Below are positions 1 to 10,128 of a stretch of DNA of 64,000 nt, one piece after another. The DNA is from Zanthoxylum bungeanum (lineage: Eukaryota; Streptophyta; Magnoliopsida; Sapindales; Rutaceae), in NCBI GenBank assembly GCA_019454045.1, contig SKCR01036776.1, positions 1-64,000 on the forward strand, read 5' to 3'. Within the stretch, counting starts at the first letter, position 1; every line of letters begins with the position of its first letter. Made by a program: the position numbers and the translations under genes. The notes below the pieces were generated by a model. That model was not told where the DNA came from. It ran no database searches and saw only the letters and a program-made list of their open reading frames with translations.

Positions 1-1194
1 TAATTAATATATTCAATATATTATTTAATCGATTAATTCCAAATTAGTCGCGTTCTCTCTTCTAATAGAATTTTATCCCAGATAAATTTTTGTCGCAATT
101 AATCCCAGATTAATTTTCTCACTCTTATAATTAATCCTAGATTAATTCTGTTCGAGTCAAAAGCCATCGGTGAATCTTTGGGAAGTGACCCAAGAGATCA
201 CTGGATATGTTGGCAGTAAATCCAGTTGTCGGACTATCCGAACATGTGCGTACCCCGTACCACGTTCTTACCGATTTACAAGACATGGTTGGCTTTTAGG
301 AAAGCACCGTGCCTACCCAATTCTCCAGAAATATTCAACAAAGAATATATAATCTGTATCAGGCATAATATACTATATATTGTGTATTGAGATCCACTAT
401 CGGATGTCACATACTAGGCATAAGGCTGGAATTGTGTCTGCCCCGTACGAAACATATATCGGATCACTAGCATCTAGTCTCTTTAATCGGATAATCATGA
501 CCTAGTCATACTATCCCGATAGCTGCAGCATATGAGAGTACTAGTTCTGTATCCCTGCGTGATCATCTTCTCCATATGACTGAAGTGATACTTCCATCTT
601 GACATCACATCCAATACACTACGATTCTCAGTAACCCAGAAGAGGCGTACACAGAACCTGTTAAAGCCCCGGACGACCAAAACCAAAGCGTACTGATTGT
701 CATAAGTATAAGCGATGCAAGTCTCAGGTTAAGACCACATTCATCTACCCTGATGCAGATTCCCATAGACACATAGTTATACTACCAATGGGATTCCGAG
801 GGGCCTATCCAGAGCGAAGCTGTTCCCGGTCCAACGGCTAACAGAACCTCTTATCACACTTGCATAAGTATCATATACTTAAATATATGAGAACTATACT
901 GTTAAGCTTCCATAACGCGGACAAGTGTAATACTAGTCTATTCTGCATTATCGATGTCCAGTCTCGATAATACTACGACTAAGGATATTTAATGATTAAA
1001 CCGTTCGTGGATTAATACTGTCTTATATCTTATTAATCCGGAACTAATCATAAGGACTTTTATCATTTATATATATTCAAGTAATCCAATTACAAAATGA
1101 TAAAATAACAATTTCCTTTGTCACATAGTTAATTTGTACAAAAACCACAATGTCTTTTACAAATAGTGATGTTATAGGTCATAATTGTCCAACA
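1..1194 (-). repeat. Element C: partial Ty1/copia LTR, minus strand
   Basis: This is a copia-family LTR on the minus strand, cut by the window edge. Its 5' terminus is at 1194, where the plus strand reads gtccaaca, the complement of the TGTTGGAC that starts every copia LTR here. It is closest to the LTRs of element A. No polypurine tract flanks it on the right, so it is either a solo LTR or the 5' LTR of an element whose body lies left of the window. It lies in gypsy element B. The copy includes the palindrome-rich block (1-160) found in all LTRs of this family. The matching target duplication would lie outside the window. Confidence 0.88.
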
Positions 1195-2588
1195 TGTTTA
1201 ACATCTTCAGCCAGACGTAACCACCCAAGTTGTCATGGTGGCTTCCATGTAGCGAACTGATTAAGACATGAGAATGAATTTTTGTCCAGCTGCATCATTT
1301 TATCCATTGACCCCCCATGGTCTGGTGATTGTAGAAATTTGAGATTGCATATATGGAAAAGTTAGTTCCACCTCATTTTTAGTTTCCCAGGTATCATCTT
1401 CAAGTGAGCACTAACTCTCATTTTTCTCTTTTTACGGTTCTTTGGGATCAGGTCCATCTTGGGAGGGTTAGATTCATATTGTGCAGAGGCTGTCTCCGGT
1501 AAGACTGTGTCTAGTATGTATGTGTAGTGGCACTCATAATCTTCTCATGGTTGTTTCTCAACATGGAAGATATTCACTTCCAGTGTCATGTTTCCAAATG
1601 TCAACTTCATAAGACCGTTCCTGCAATTGATAAGAGCATTAGCTGTAGCAAAAAATGTCTACCTAAGATAAATGGAATGTTTGACTCAGTGTCAACCACA
1701 GAATGAGTATCTAAAATTATAAAGTCAACATGGTAGTAGAATTTATCGATTTGCATTAAAACATCCTCAACTACTTCCCGTTGTGTTCTGATAGAGAAGT
1801 TAGCTAACTGTAAAACCACTGATGTAGGCTTAATCTCTCCAAGTCTGAGCTGCAGATAAATAGAATATGGCATGAGATTAACACTAGAACCTAAATCTAA
1901 TAAAGTTTGATCAAACTCGTATGTGCCAATGCGGCAAGCAATAATGGGGTATCCTGGATCTTTTTATTTTGGTGGAGTCCTATGTTCAATCACTGCACTT
2001 GCCTACTATGTCAAGAAAGTAGTCTTCTTCACATAATGCCTTCTTTTCATGGTGCATAGATCCTTCAAAACCTTCGCATATGTAGGAATTTGTTTTATCA
2101 CATGTAACAAATGAATGTTAATTTTTACCGGCTTTAAATGTTCTAGGATCTCACCATTTGGGTCTGGAGCTCTCGTTGTGGGCCTAAGAGCTTGAGGGAA
2201 ATGTACTCTAACTGAGATATGTTGCACTTGTTCTTCTTGAGGAGTATTTGCATTACTATCATTATTGGCACCTACAGTGTTGGAGGTGTCATGCATCCCT
2301 ACCTCTTTCCCTCTCATAGTGATTATGGCATGAAAAATTTTCATATTGGATGCCTCATATGTTTCCCTTGTGGATTTGGTTGAGCTTGAGATGAGAACTT
2401 TCCTTGTTCTTGCACACTCAGGACATTAGTCAACTTAGAGACTTGACTCCTGATCTCCTTATTGTCCTCAACTACCTGAGCTATCAATGACTCAAATTTT
2501 TGATTGGTTTTGCTCTGGGCCTCTATAAATACATGTACAGTGTCATTTAAAGAATTCCTAGGAATGACATGTGTGTGATACTGGGGAG
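1195..2588 (-). pseudogene. Element B: gypsy gag C-terminus and aspartic protease remnant
   Basis: This is the downstream part of a Ty3/gypsy gag-protease region read on the minus strand; the upstream part is at 57378-58552 beyond element A. From 2588 leftwards comes a linker segment (2341-2588), then a hydrophilic stretch (2006-2344), then a retropepsin-like domain around 1607-1905. The active-site motif LLDLGSSVNL lies near 1883-1905; DLG[AS]SVN is usual for plant Athila/Tat proteases. After it come LQLRLGEIKPTS and EDVLMQIDKFYYHVDF, both typical of the family. Frames break near 1620, 1900 and 2005. RT, RNase H and integrase are not recognisable between 1195 and 1600, so B is either internally deleted or continues left of LTR C. 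The polypeptide would cleave Gag-Pol if intact; here it is dead. Confidence 0.8.
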
Positions 2589-4563
2589 TGTTGGACAATT
2601 AAGACCCATAGCGTCACTATTTGTAAAAGACATTGTGGTTTTTGTACAAATTAACTATGTGACAATGGAAATTGCATTTTATCATTTTGTAATTAGATTA
2701 CTTGTCTATATAAATGATAAAAGTCCTTATGATTAGTTCCAGATTATAAGATATGAGACAATATCAATCCATAAAAGTTTAATCATTAAATATCCCTAGT
2801 CGTAGTATTATCGAGACTGGACATCGATAATGCAGAATAGACTAGTATAGCACTTGTGCGTGTTATGGAAGCGTAACATCATAGTTCTCATATATTTAAG
2901 TATTTGATACTTATGCAAGTGTGATATGAGGTTGTGTTTACCGATGGTATGGAAACAGCTTCGCTCTGGATAGACCCCGCAGAATCCCATTGGTAGTATG
3001 ACTATGTGTCTATAGGAATCCGCTTCAGGGTAAGTGTATTTGGTCTTAACCTGAGACTTGCATCGCTAGTGCTTGCGACAATCAATACACTTTGGTTTTG
3101 GTCGTCCGAGACTTTAACAGGTTTTGTGTACGCCTCTTCTGGGTTTATTGAGAATCGTAGTGTATTGGGTGTGATGTCAAGACGGAAGTATCACTTCAGT
3201 CATATAGAGATGATGATCACGCAGGGATAAAGAACCGGTTCTCTATTATATTGCAACTATCGGGATAATATGACAAGGTCATGATTATCCGATCATAGAG
3301 ACTAGTTACTTGTGATCCGATATGTGCTTCGTACATGGCAGACACTATTCCAACCACAGGGCTTGCATGTGACATATGATACTGGATCGTAATATGCAAT
3401 ACTACGTATACTACGTATGTTATAACTTATATATTCCTTTAAGAATATTTTTGGAGAATTGGGTAGGCACAACGCTTTGCTAGAAGCCAACCATGACTCG
3501 TAAATCGGTGAAAACGTGGTACGAGGTACGCACGTGTTTGGATAGTCCGACGACCGGATTTACTGCCAACATATCCAGAGATCTCATGGGTCGCTTCCCG
3601 AAGATTCATCGATGACGTATGACTCGCACATAATTAATCTAGGATTAATTATTAGAGAGAGAAAATTAATCTAGGATTAATTACGGTAAGATTTTATCTT
3701 GGATAAAATTCTATTAGAGGAGAGAGAACGATTAATTAGGAATTAATCGATTAAATAATATATTCGATATATTAAATGAAATTAGATTTCATAAAGGAAT
3801 TAAAATTGGATTTTAATTCGGGCGAACGAATTAATTTAGAATTAATTCGCCAGCGACTTTAATAGTAATTTTGCTAGGCATAATTATTTAATTAGATTTG
3901 ATTTAATTACGTCGCAACAGATTTAACGAACTCGAGCCCAGAATGTGTTTGCGGGCCCACTCGGATTTTGAATCAAGTGGGCACATGTCACATCACATGT
4001 CACATCACTTGTCTTTCTCATCACTTTTTGGTGATGGAATTTGGTGAGTTGGTAATGATGTGTTGGTGACTTGTAACTTACACAATTGTCAAAAGTGAAT
4101 GACATATTACCAAACATTTGGTATATCATTTTTTGATTTTGGAAATCAATTAACAAGTCAACATTTCACTCTCCTCTCTTCTCTCCTCTTCACGCCACTT
4201 CCTCTATTCTCTCACCACTCACGGCAATAGTGAAAATTTTCTCTCCAAAATTTCCTTGGCTTGGCCAAATTCATTAAGAAGAAATTGAAAGATTTGTTGC
4301 AAATTTTTCAAGAGCTAGCACTTAAAGAGATCATACAAAGGTGATAGGGAAACTCTCCTATTGAGCTTGGAATCTCTAATCACTCAAAGCTTGGAGGTCC
4401 ACTTTATCAAAGAAAGCTTGGAGACTTTCAAGGAAGCAAAACTTTTTGTTCTACACACATCCTCTCTACCGATCTTTGTAAGTATAATTCCGCTATACTT
4501 TCTTTTTTGTATTCACATTATTTCATGCTTTAAATGTTCTTGGGATGATCTTAGAGACCAACA
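2589..4563 (+). repeat. Element A 5' LTR
   Basis: About 1975 bp, starting TGTTGGACAATT and ending GAGACCAACA, immediately followed by the primer-binding site. It pairs with 55384-57377; in the first 200 bases the two differ at roughly 6 percent of positions by eye, and less further on. A palindrome array lies at about 3625-3860, a cluster of TCACATCA-like motifs at about 3985-4025, and a pyrimidine-rich leader (ctctcctctcttctctcc) at about 4170-4195, which likely lies in the transcribed R/U5 part. LTRs of this family supply the promoter and the polyadenylation site of the element. Confidence 0.95.
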
Positions 4564-4564
4564 A

Positions 4565-4578
4565 TGGTATCATGAGCC
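4565..4578 (+). other. Element A primer-binding site (initiator-Met tRNA)
   Basis: The bases tggtatcatgagcc follow the 5' LTR by one nucleotide. The match to the standard plant copia PBS tggtatcagagcc has one inserted t. Initiator-Met tRNA would prime minus-strand DNA synthesis here. The insertion would weaken priming and probably arose after insertion. Confidence 0.85.
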
Positions 4579-6757
4579 TATTTGAGCATGAAATTGAATT
4601 AGGGTTCATAATCTAAAATTTGGGTATTTTTGATTTGAGCATGATTTGATCAAATTATTTGTTTGAGGATGCTTATATAATGATAACTAAGTGTTATACA
4701 TGATCAATTTGATGAAAAATTAATTGGATTAATTTTCCCCAAATACATTAGCTTGGCCAAATGTGATTTGTACCCTAGGTCATGGTGATTTTTTGTTTTT
4801 TAAATCATTGGATGTGTTTAAAATGCATAGATAAATTGATTTGTGATTTAATTGGATTGAAATCAAAATTAATTAAAAAAATCCCTAATTGTCGTGACCA
4901 TTAATGCATGAAAATGAGTTGATTTTGTTTCAATTGTGTTGGACATGAATTGAATATAATAATGCATGATTAATTAATTAAATTGATGTTTTGGAAATGT
5001 TAATTTAAATAATTAATTAGTGCAATAAACTTTAATTAATTAAATTATGAATTTGGAATATTAGAATTTAATTAATTAGGCTTAATTTGGAATTGGGCTA
5101 AAATTGTTGTATTTGGGCCTAATGGGCTTGGTTGTGCCAAGTTGGTTTAGGACAATTGGATTGGATCCAAATTGGGCCTAAAACCATTCCATTAAGTCCA
5201 AATATAATATATGGGCCTTTAAATAATTAATTGGGCCTAATGGGCCAAAATTAATTTTGTGGCAAAGGGTGATTCCTTATTGGGTTTTGGTTGCCAAAAT
5301 TCATGCCTTAATAAATTAATTGAAAGCCCATTGGACTTTAATTAATTGACATTGGATGTTAATTTGGCTTTGAGACCCATTAAGATTAGATTTAGAATCT
5401 AAGTCGTAAATGCACATTATTAAAGTGTAATTATTTAATTTAGAATTAAATAAGGAATTAATATTGAATACAAATTAAATCGGATTTAAAATTATAGTTC
5501 GATATAATTCAAGAATTCGTACTTTGAGTACTTATTCTTAAACGAGTTGGACTCGCGCAAATCAAATCGTTGTTTGAACATTGGATGATCACTTTATTCA
5601 AAGATTAATTAATTGGATTAGATTGATTGAATAACATGCTTTGTGTGAATACATGGATGTGTTGTATGAATAATGTATATCAGATGGATATTAGATGGGT
5701 GAGGGCAATTTTAGAAATTGTTGTAATAAATTTAGAATTTATTAAATTGGACCTGCGTGTCCAGCCTTTATCTCTCGATTCTTTGTAATTCTCTTCTCAC
5801 CAATTCCCCTCAATGTAATGAATTTTCTTTGATGTATTATGTAATTGGGTAGAAGTTAGAATAGTGCTAGCCGGGGAGAGGAAATAGAGTGATTTGTTCT
5901 AGGAATAATTTGTGAGATATTCATCCGCATATCATTATTAATTTATTTACCGCGCCTTATTATGCTTTTAGAATGCATGCTTAAGGGTGTATGATGAGAC
6001 CTAATCAAAGATAATTATTTGGTTGCCAATTACGAGAAAAACCCTCAACAAATATTAAGCATTTTTCCTTCCATTGAATGATTCATTCTCAAGATCCAAG
6101 ATTGGCACTGGTTTGTTGGCCAAAGTCAAGACCTTTGTCCATCGCGGATGTGTTTGAATCATGAAGGCTTTGTTCCATATCATATGTCTTGCCCAAGTTG
6201 TGATTTGTTGGCCAAAGTCAAGATCACTTCTTGTTCATCGACATCGATTACGAAGCTTTCCAAAGTCAATGGGTCCTGCTTAACTGGAATCATTAAGCTT
6301 GTTGAGCCAAAGCCAATGCTTAGTTGATTCAGAGGAAAAAGGTTAGGAAAATATATTGGATTTATTGGCATATATATTGTATATATGTTTCGGACTTGGA
6401 GGTCCACCTACCGGATCTAGGAATTGGATGAGATCCAATTGATCTTAGAGATCTACCTAGTTAAATATCATACAACTTGTTGGCCAAAGTCAAGGTTGTG
6501 TGTTATTTAACGGGATCCTAGCCCACTAGGAAACTAGGTTTCCTGAGTACTCATCAGAGGGTTAGAGGCTCGCCGAAAAATAGTGGGAGGCCAGTATTGA
6601 ATTTTCAATTTCGTTCAAATACTTGGCATTACGCGCTTTCAATTTATTTCGTCAATTATATATTTATTAGTTGGACTAATATTCTATTATTTTTTCATGT
6701 AACAGTTGGACTGTACCCAAATATCGTTAATTGAATAGTTTGACTATTGCAATTAAG
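4579..6757 (+). other. Element A long non-coding leader
   Basis: About 2.2 kb between the PBS and gag with no good sense-strand reading frame. Composition is AT-rich, with many copies of the words attgggcctaatgggc and ttaattaatt. A segment at 6090-6500 carries the word ttgttggccaaagtcaag three times (about 6111, 6205 and 6478). A hairpin pair sits at 6516-6543. The same leader, with the same features in the same order, is present in copies E, F and H, and split in G, so it is an ancestral part of the family and not an insertion. Confidence 0.85.
6516..6543 (+). promoter_or_regulatory. Overlapping conserved hairpins in copia leader (A copy)
   Basis: Hairpin 1 is TCCTAG-CCCA-CTAGGA (6516-6531). 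Hairpin 2 is GGAAAC-TAG-GTTTCC (6529-6543). They share GGA, so only one can form at a time. The same pair occurs in E (12071-12098), F (16819-16846), H (33732-33759, reverse) and G (37821-37848, reverse). The hairpin-2 loop varies (TAG, GCG, ACG) while the stems stay paired; the only stem change is the last base in E, giving a G-U pair. The position, 215 bases before gag, would fit an RNA dimerisation, packaging or translation signal; that role is inference. Confidence 0.55.
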
Positions 6758-7556
6758 ATGGCTGGAAAGATCGGAGTTAGAGACATTATCATGGGCGAAA
6801 ATGTCTTTAATGGCGTGGACTTTCCTGATTGGGATATGAACCTCGGGATTGTCCTGGGGCTGAGAGGATGCTCTATACGATAGAGAGACCCCTCGGGCCT
6901 AAGCCCGGAAATGAGCAGCCGCTTGAGCTTGAGCTTTGGAAGACTCATAGCGATGACAACTCAACTGCTCAGTCCGTCATGCTCGCTGCGATTACCTCTC
7001 AATTTCGTCGCCAAAACAAGGGATTGGATCCCTGTACTATGATGGAAAAATTGAAGGACCTTCATCGATCTAACCTTAGATCGCAAAGGTATGAATTGCA
7101 GAAAAAACGCTTTCGCTCTCGAATGTCGGAGGGTATATCTGTTGAGCACCATGTGTCATAGATGATTGCCGACATTGAATAGCTAGGTCAGCAAGGCATA
7201 ACCTTTGAGGCTGAGACTTCTATAGATTTGATCTTGTAGTCTCTTCCTGATAGTTGGAGCGGGTTCATCATGAACTACAATATGATGAACCAAGACCATA
7301 CTCTTGGAGAGCTGATAGCAATGCTGCGTGAAGCAGGAAAAGAGCTGATGAAGGGAAAAAAGCGCAAGGCGCACTTTGCTTCAACATCTCAGTCTCCCAA
7401 GGCTTGGCCGAAGGCAATTGGAGGTGTAAAGAAGAAGAAGGGAAATGCCAAATCGTCAAAACCTTCTGGGAAGGGTAAAGACAATCCCAAGATGTATGTC
7501 TGCAGTGTGGCAAACGGGGTCACTGGAAACGTGACTTCCATGAGTACAAGGCACAC
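6758..7556 (+). pseudogene. Element A gag (frameshifted)
   Basis: Copia Gag, the capsid and nucleocapsid precursor that packages element RNA. The likely start is ATG at 6758 (MAGKIGVRDIIMGENVF), followed by FPDWDMNL. A one-base loss near 6859 moves the frame; homology continues as MLYTIERPLGPKP and then through the capsid region (EKLKDLHRSNLRSQRYELQK). In-frame stops lie at 7159, 7180 and 7237. Element E has CAG at the first two of these sites, so they are C-to-T changes. After LGELIAMLREAGKEL comes a lysine-rich tail and a second frameshift near 7490. The zinc knuckle at 7497-7538 reads CLQCGKRGHWKRDF: the expected last Cys is Phe (TTC). Confidence 0.85.
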
Positions 7557-8144
7557 ATGAAGGAAATCAAAGCGGGCAAGACACTGGCTTCAGGTATGTT
7601 TGTTATAGAAATAAACATGTCTACTTCTAGTTTTAAAATTTGGTTTTTTGATTCTGGTTGTGGTACTCATATATGTACTGATGTGCAGGATCTGCGAATT
7701 AGCAGGAGACTGGCCTCAGGAGAGATTGACCTCCGCGTTGGAAATGGGACTCGGGTCGCCGTTTTGGCCGTTGGGACTTATATTTTGGAACTGCCTTCGG
7801 GGCATGTACTTAATCTTTCAGACTGTTATTATGTACCTAGTTTGACTAGGAATATTATATCTGTATCTTTATTGGCCCAATGTGGCTATACTTTTATTTT
7901 TAGAAACACTGGGTGTTTTATGTATAAAAATGATATGGAGATATGCAGTGCTGATGTGAATAATGGTCTTTATATTTTGAATATAAATCAATCTCAAACA
8001 TATAATGTAACAAACAAAAGGCTTAAACTAAGTAACAAAGATGAAACTTATATTTGGCATTGTCGTCTGGGACACATTAACAAGACTCGCATATCCACAC
8101 TTTCGAAGAGTGGGTACTTGGACGGATTTGATCCAAATTTATAT
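7557..8144 (+). pseudogene. Element A protease and integrase N-terminus (cut by E)
   Basis: An open reading frame continuing the gag zinc-knuckle frame. The retropepsin motif FDSGCGTHI is at about 7648-7674, followed by VGNGTRVAV and the region LPSGHVLNLSDCYYVPSL typical of copia protease. From about 8050 the integrase zinc-binding (pre-integrase) domain begins with WHCRLGH, giving the two His ligands. The frame is lost at 8144, where element E's LTR starts. The two Cys ligands (CESC) are found at about 52825, on the other side of the insert. This is the best-preserved protease in the window; the aspartate and the loop glycine are both present. Confidence 0.9.
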
Positions 8145-10114
8145 TGTTGGACAATTATGACCCATAGCATCACTATTTGAATAGAACATGGTGTTGTTGT
8201 ACAAATTAACTGTGTGACAAATGAAATTGCTCTTTTATCATTTGTAATTGGATTACCGGGATATATAAATGATAAAAGTCCATATGATTAGTTCCGGATT
8301 AATAAGTTATGAGACAGTATTAATCCACTAAGGTTTAATCATTAAAATATCCCTAGTCGTAGTATTATCGAGACTGGACATCGATAATGCGGAATAGACT
8401 AGTATTGCACTTGTGCGTGTTGTGGGAGCATAACATCATAGTTCTCATATATTTAAGTATTGGATACTTATGCAAGTGTAATAGGAGGTTGTGTTTACCG
8501 ATGGTACGGAAACAGATTCGCTCTGGATAGACCCCTCAGAATTCCATTGGTAGTATGACTATGTGTCTATGGAAGTCCGAATCAGGGTAGGTGTATTTGG
8601 TCTTAACCTGAGACTTGCATCGCTAATACTTGCGACAATCAATATACTTTGGTTTTGGTTGTCCAGGGCTTTAACAGGTTCTGAGTACTCCTCTTCTGGA
8701 TATATTGAGAATCGTAGTGTATTGGGTGTGATGTCAAGATGAAAGTATCACTCCAGTCATATGGAGATGATGGTCACGTAGGATACAGAACTGGTACTCT
8801 TGTATGCTGCAGCTATCGGGATAATATGACTAGGTCATGTTTATCTGATTATAGAGACTAGTTACCAGAGATTCGATATGTGCTTCGTACGGGGTAAACA
8901 CAATTCTAGCCCCAGGCCTAGCACGTGACATCTGATACTGGATCGAAATACGCAATTCTATGTATACTACGTCTGATATAGATTACATATTCCTTTAAGA
9001 ATATTTCTGGAGAATTGGGTAGGCACGGTGCTTTGCTAGAAGCCAACCATGTCTTGTAAATCGGTAAAAACGTAGTACTAGGTACGTACGTGTTCGGATA
9101 GTCCGATGACCGGATTTACTGCCAAAATATCCAGGGATCTCATGGGTCGCTTCCCGAAGATTCACCGATGACATAATACTCGCACATAATTAATCTGGGA
9201 TTAATTATAAGAGAGAGAAAATTAATCTAGGATTAATTACAGATATATTTTATCAGGGATAAAATATTATTTAAAGGGAGAGAACGATTAATTTGGAATT
9301 AATCGATAAAATAATATATTCGATATATTAAAAGAAATTAGATTTCGACGCGGAATTAAAATTAGATTTTAATTCGGGCGAACGAGTTAATTTAGAATTA
9401 ATTCGTTAGCGACGTGAATAGTAATTTTGCTAGGCATAATTATTTAATTAAATTTGATTTAATTACGTCGCAACGGAATATTCGTTAATTCGGAATTAGC
9501 GAACCCGAGCCCGGAAGTGTTTGCGGGCCCACTCGGATTTCGAATCAAATGGGGCCCATAAGTCACATCACGTGTCACATCATTAGTCATTCTTGTGATG
9601 GAAGTCACATCAACTTTGAGTGATGTGATGCATGTCACTTTTGTGATTGATGAGAGTTGTTGAAAAGGCTTTAAATGCCTTGTACCATTTTGGAAAGTGG
9701 TAAGTTGTATTAGATTTTTGAAATCCAAGATACACAACACAACTTCATCTTCTCTCCTCTTCACCTCACGGTTTTGGAAGCCATTTTTCCTCTCCATTTT
9801 TCTTCCATTGCCGAGAGCAACAAGAAGCAAATTGAAAGTTTGTTGCAAATTTTCGAGGTGCTAGCACACCAAAGGAGTCTTACAAAGGTGATAGGGAAAC
9901 CCATTCACGAGCATTGAATCACATTTAAAGCTTGGAGCTTGAAGACAACACAAGGAGCACACAAAGGGACCTTGGCTGAAAGTTGGAGGAGGATTTTTTT
10001 TGTGTTCATCGCATCGCAAAGCCGATCAAAGTGAGTATTTCCGCAACTTTACTTTGTTGTATTCACATGTTTATATGCTTAATTAGATCTTGGTTTGACC
10101 TAGAAAACCCAACA
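8145..10114 (+). repeat. Element E 5' LTR
   Basis: About 1970 bp, TGTTGGACAATT to AAACCCAACA. Palindrome array at 9187-9501. TCACATCA-type repeats at about 9560-9650, just upstream of a possible TATA-like ctttaaatgc near 9670 and a pyrimidine-rich leader (about 9742-9770). Compared with 41282-41966 it differs by roughly 3 percent in the first 190 comparable bases, and 52200-52812 is almost identical to its 3' end, so E is younger than A. Confidence 0.95.
9187..9501 (+). repeat. Array of short palindromes in copia LTR (E copy)
   Basis: About ten imperfect palindromes follow one another: attaatctgggattaat, attaatctaggattaat, attttatcagggataaaat, gattaatttggaattaatc, aatatattcgatatatt, gaaattagatttc, attaaaattagattttaat, taatttagaatta, cgttaattcggaattagcg. 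Arms are 5 to 8 bases, loops 3 to 5, mostly of the form ctggg or ttgga. The same array is in every copia LTR here (for example 3625-3860, 13975-14245, 22810-23110, 28550-28830, 36370-36660, 39920-40230). Between copies loops change (CTGGG, CTAGG, CTTGG) more than arms. Confidence 0.75.
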
Positions 10115-10115
10115 A

Positions 10116-10128
10116 TGGTATCAGAGCC
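10116..10128 (+). other. Element E primer-binding site (initiator-Met tRNA)
   Basis: A perfect tggtatcagagcc one base after the 5' LTR. It is complementary to the 3' end of plant initiator-Met tRNA, the usual copia primer, and fixes the LTR end at 10114. Confidence 0.93.
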
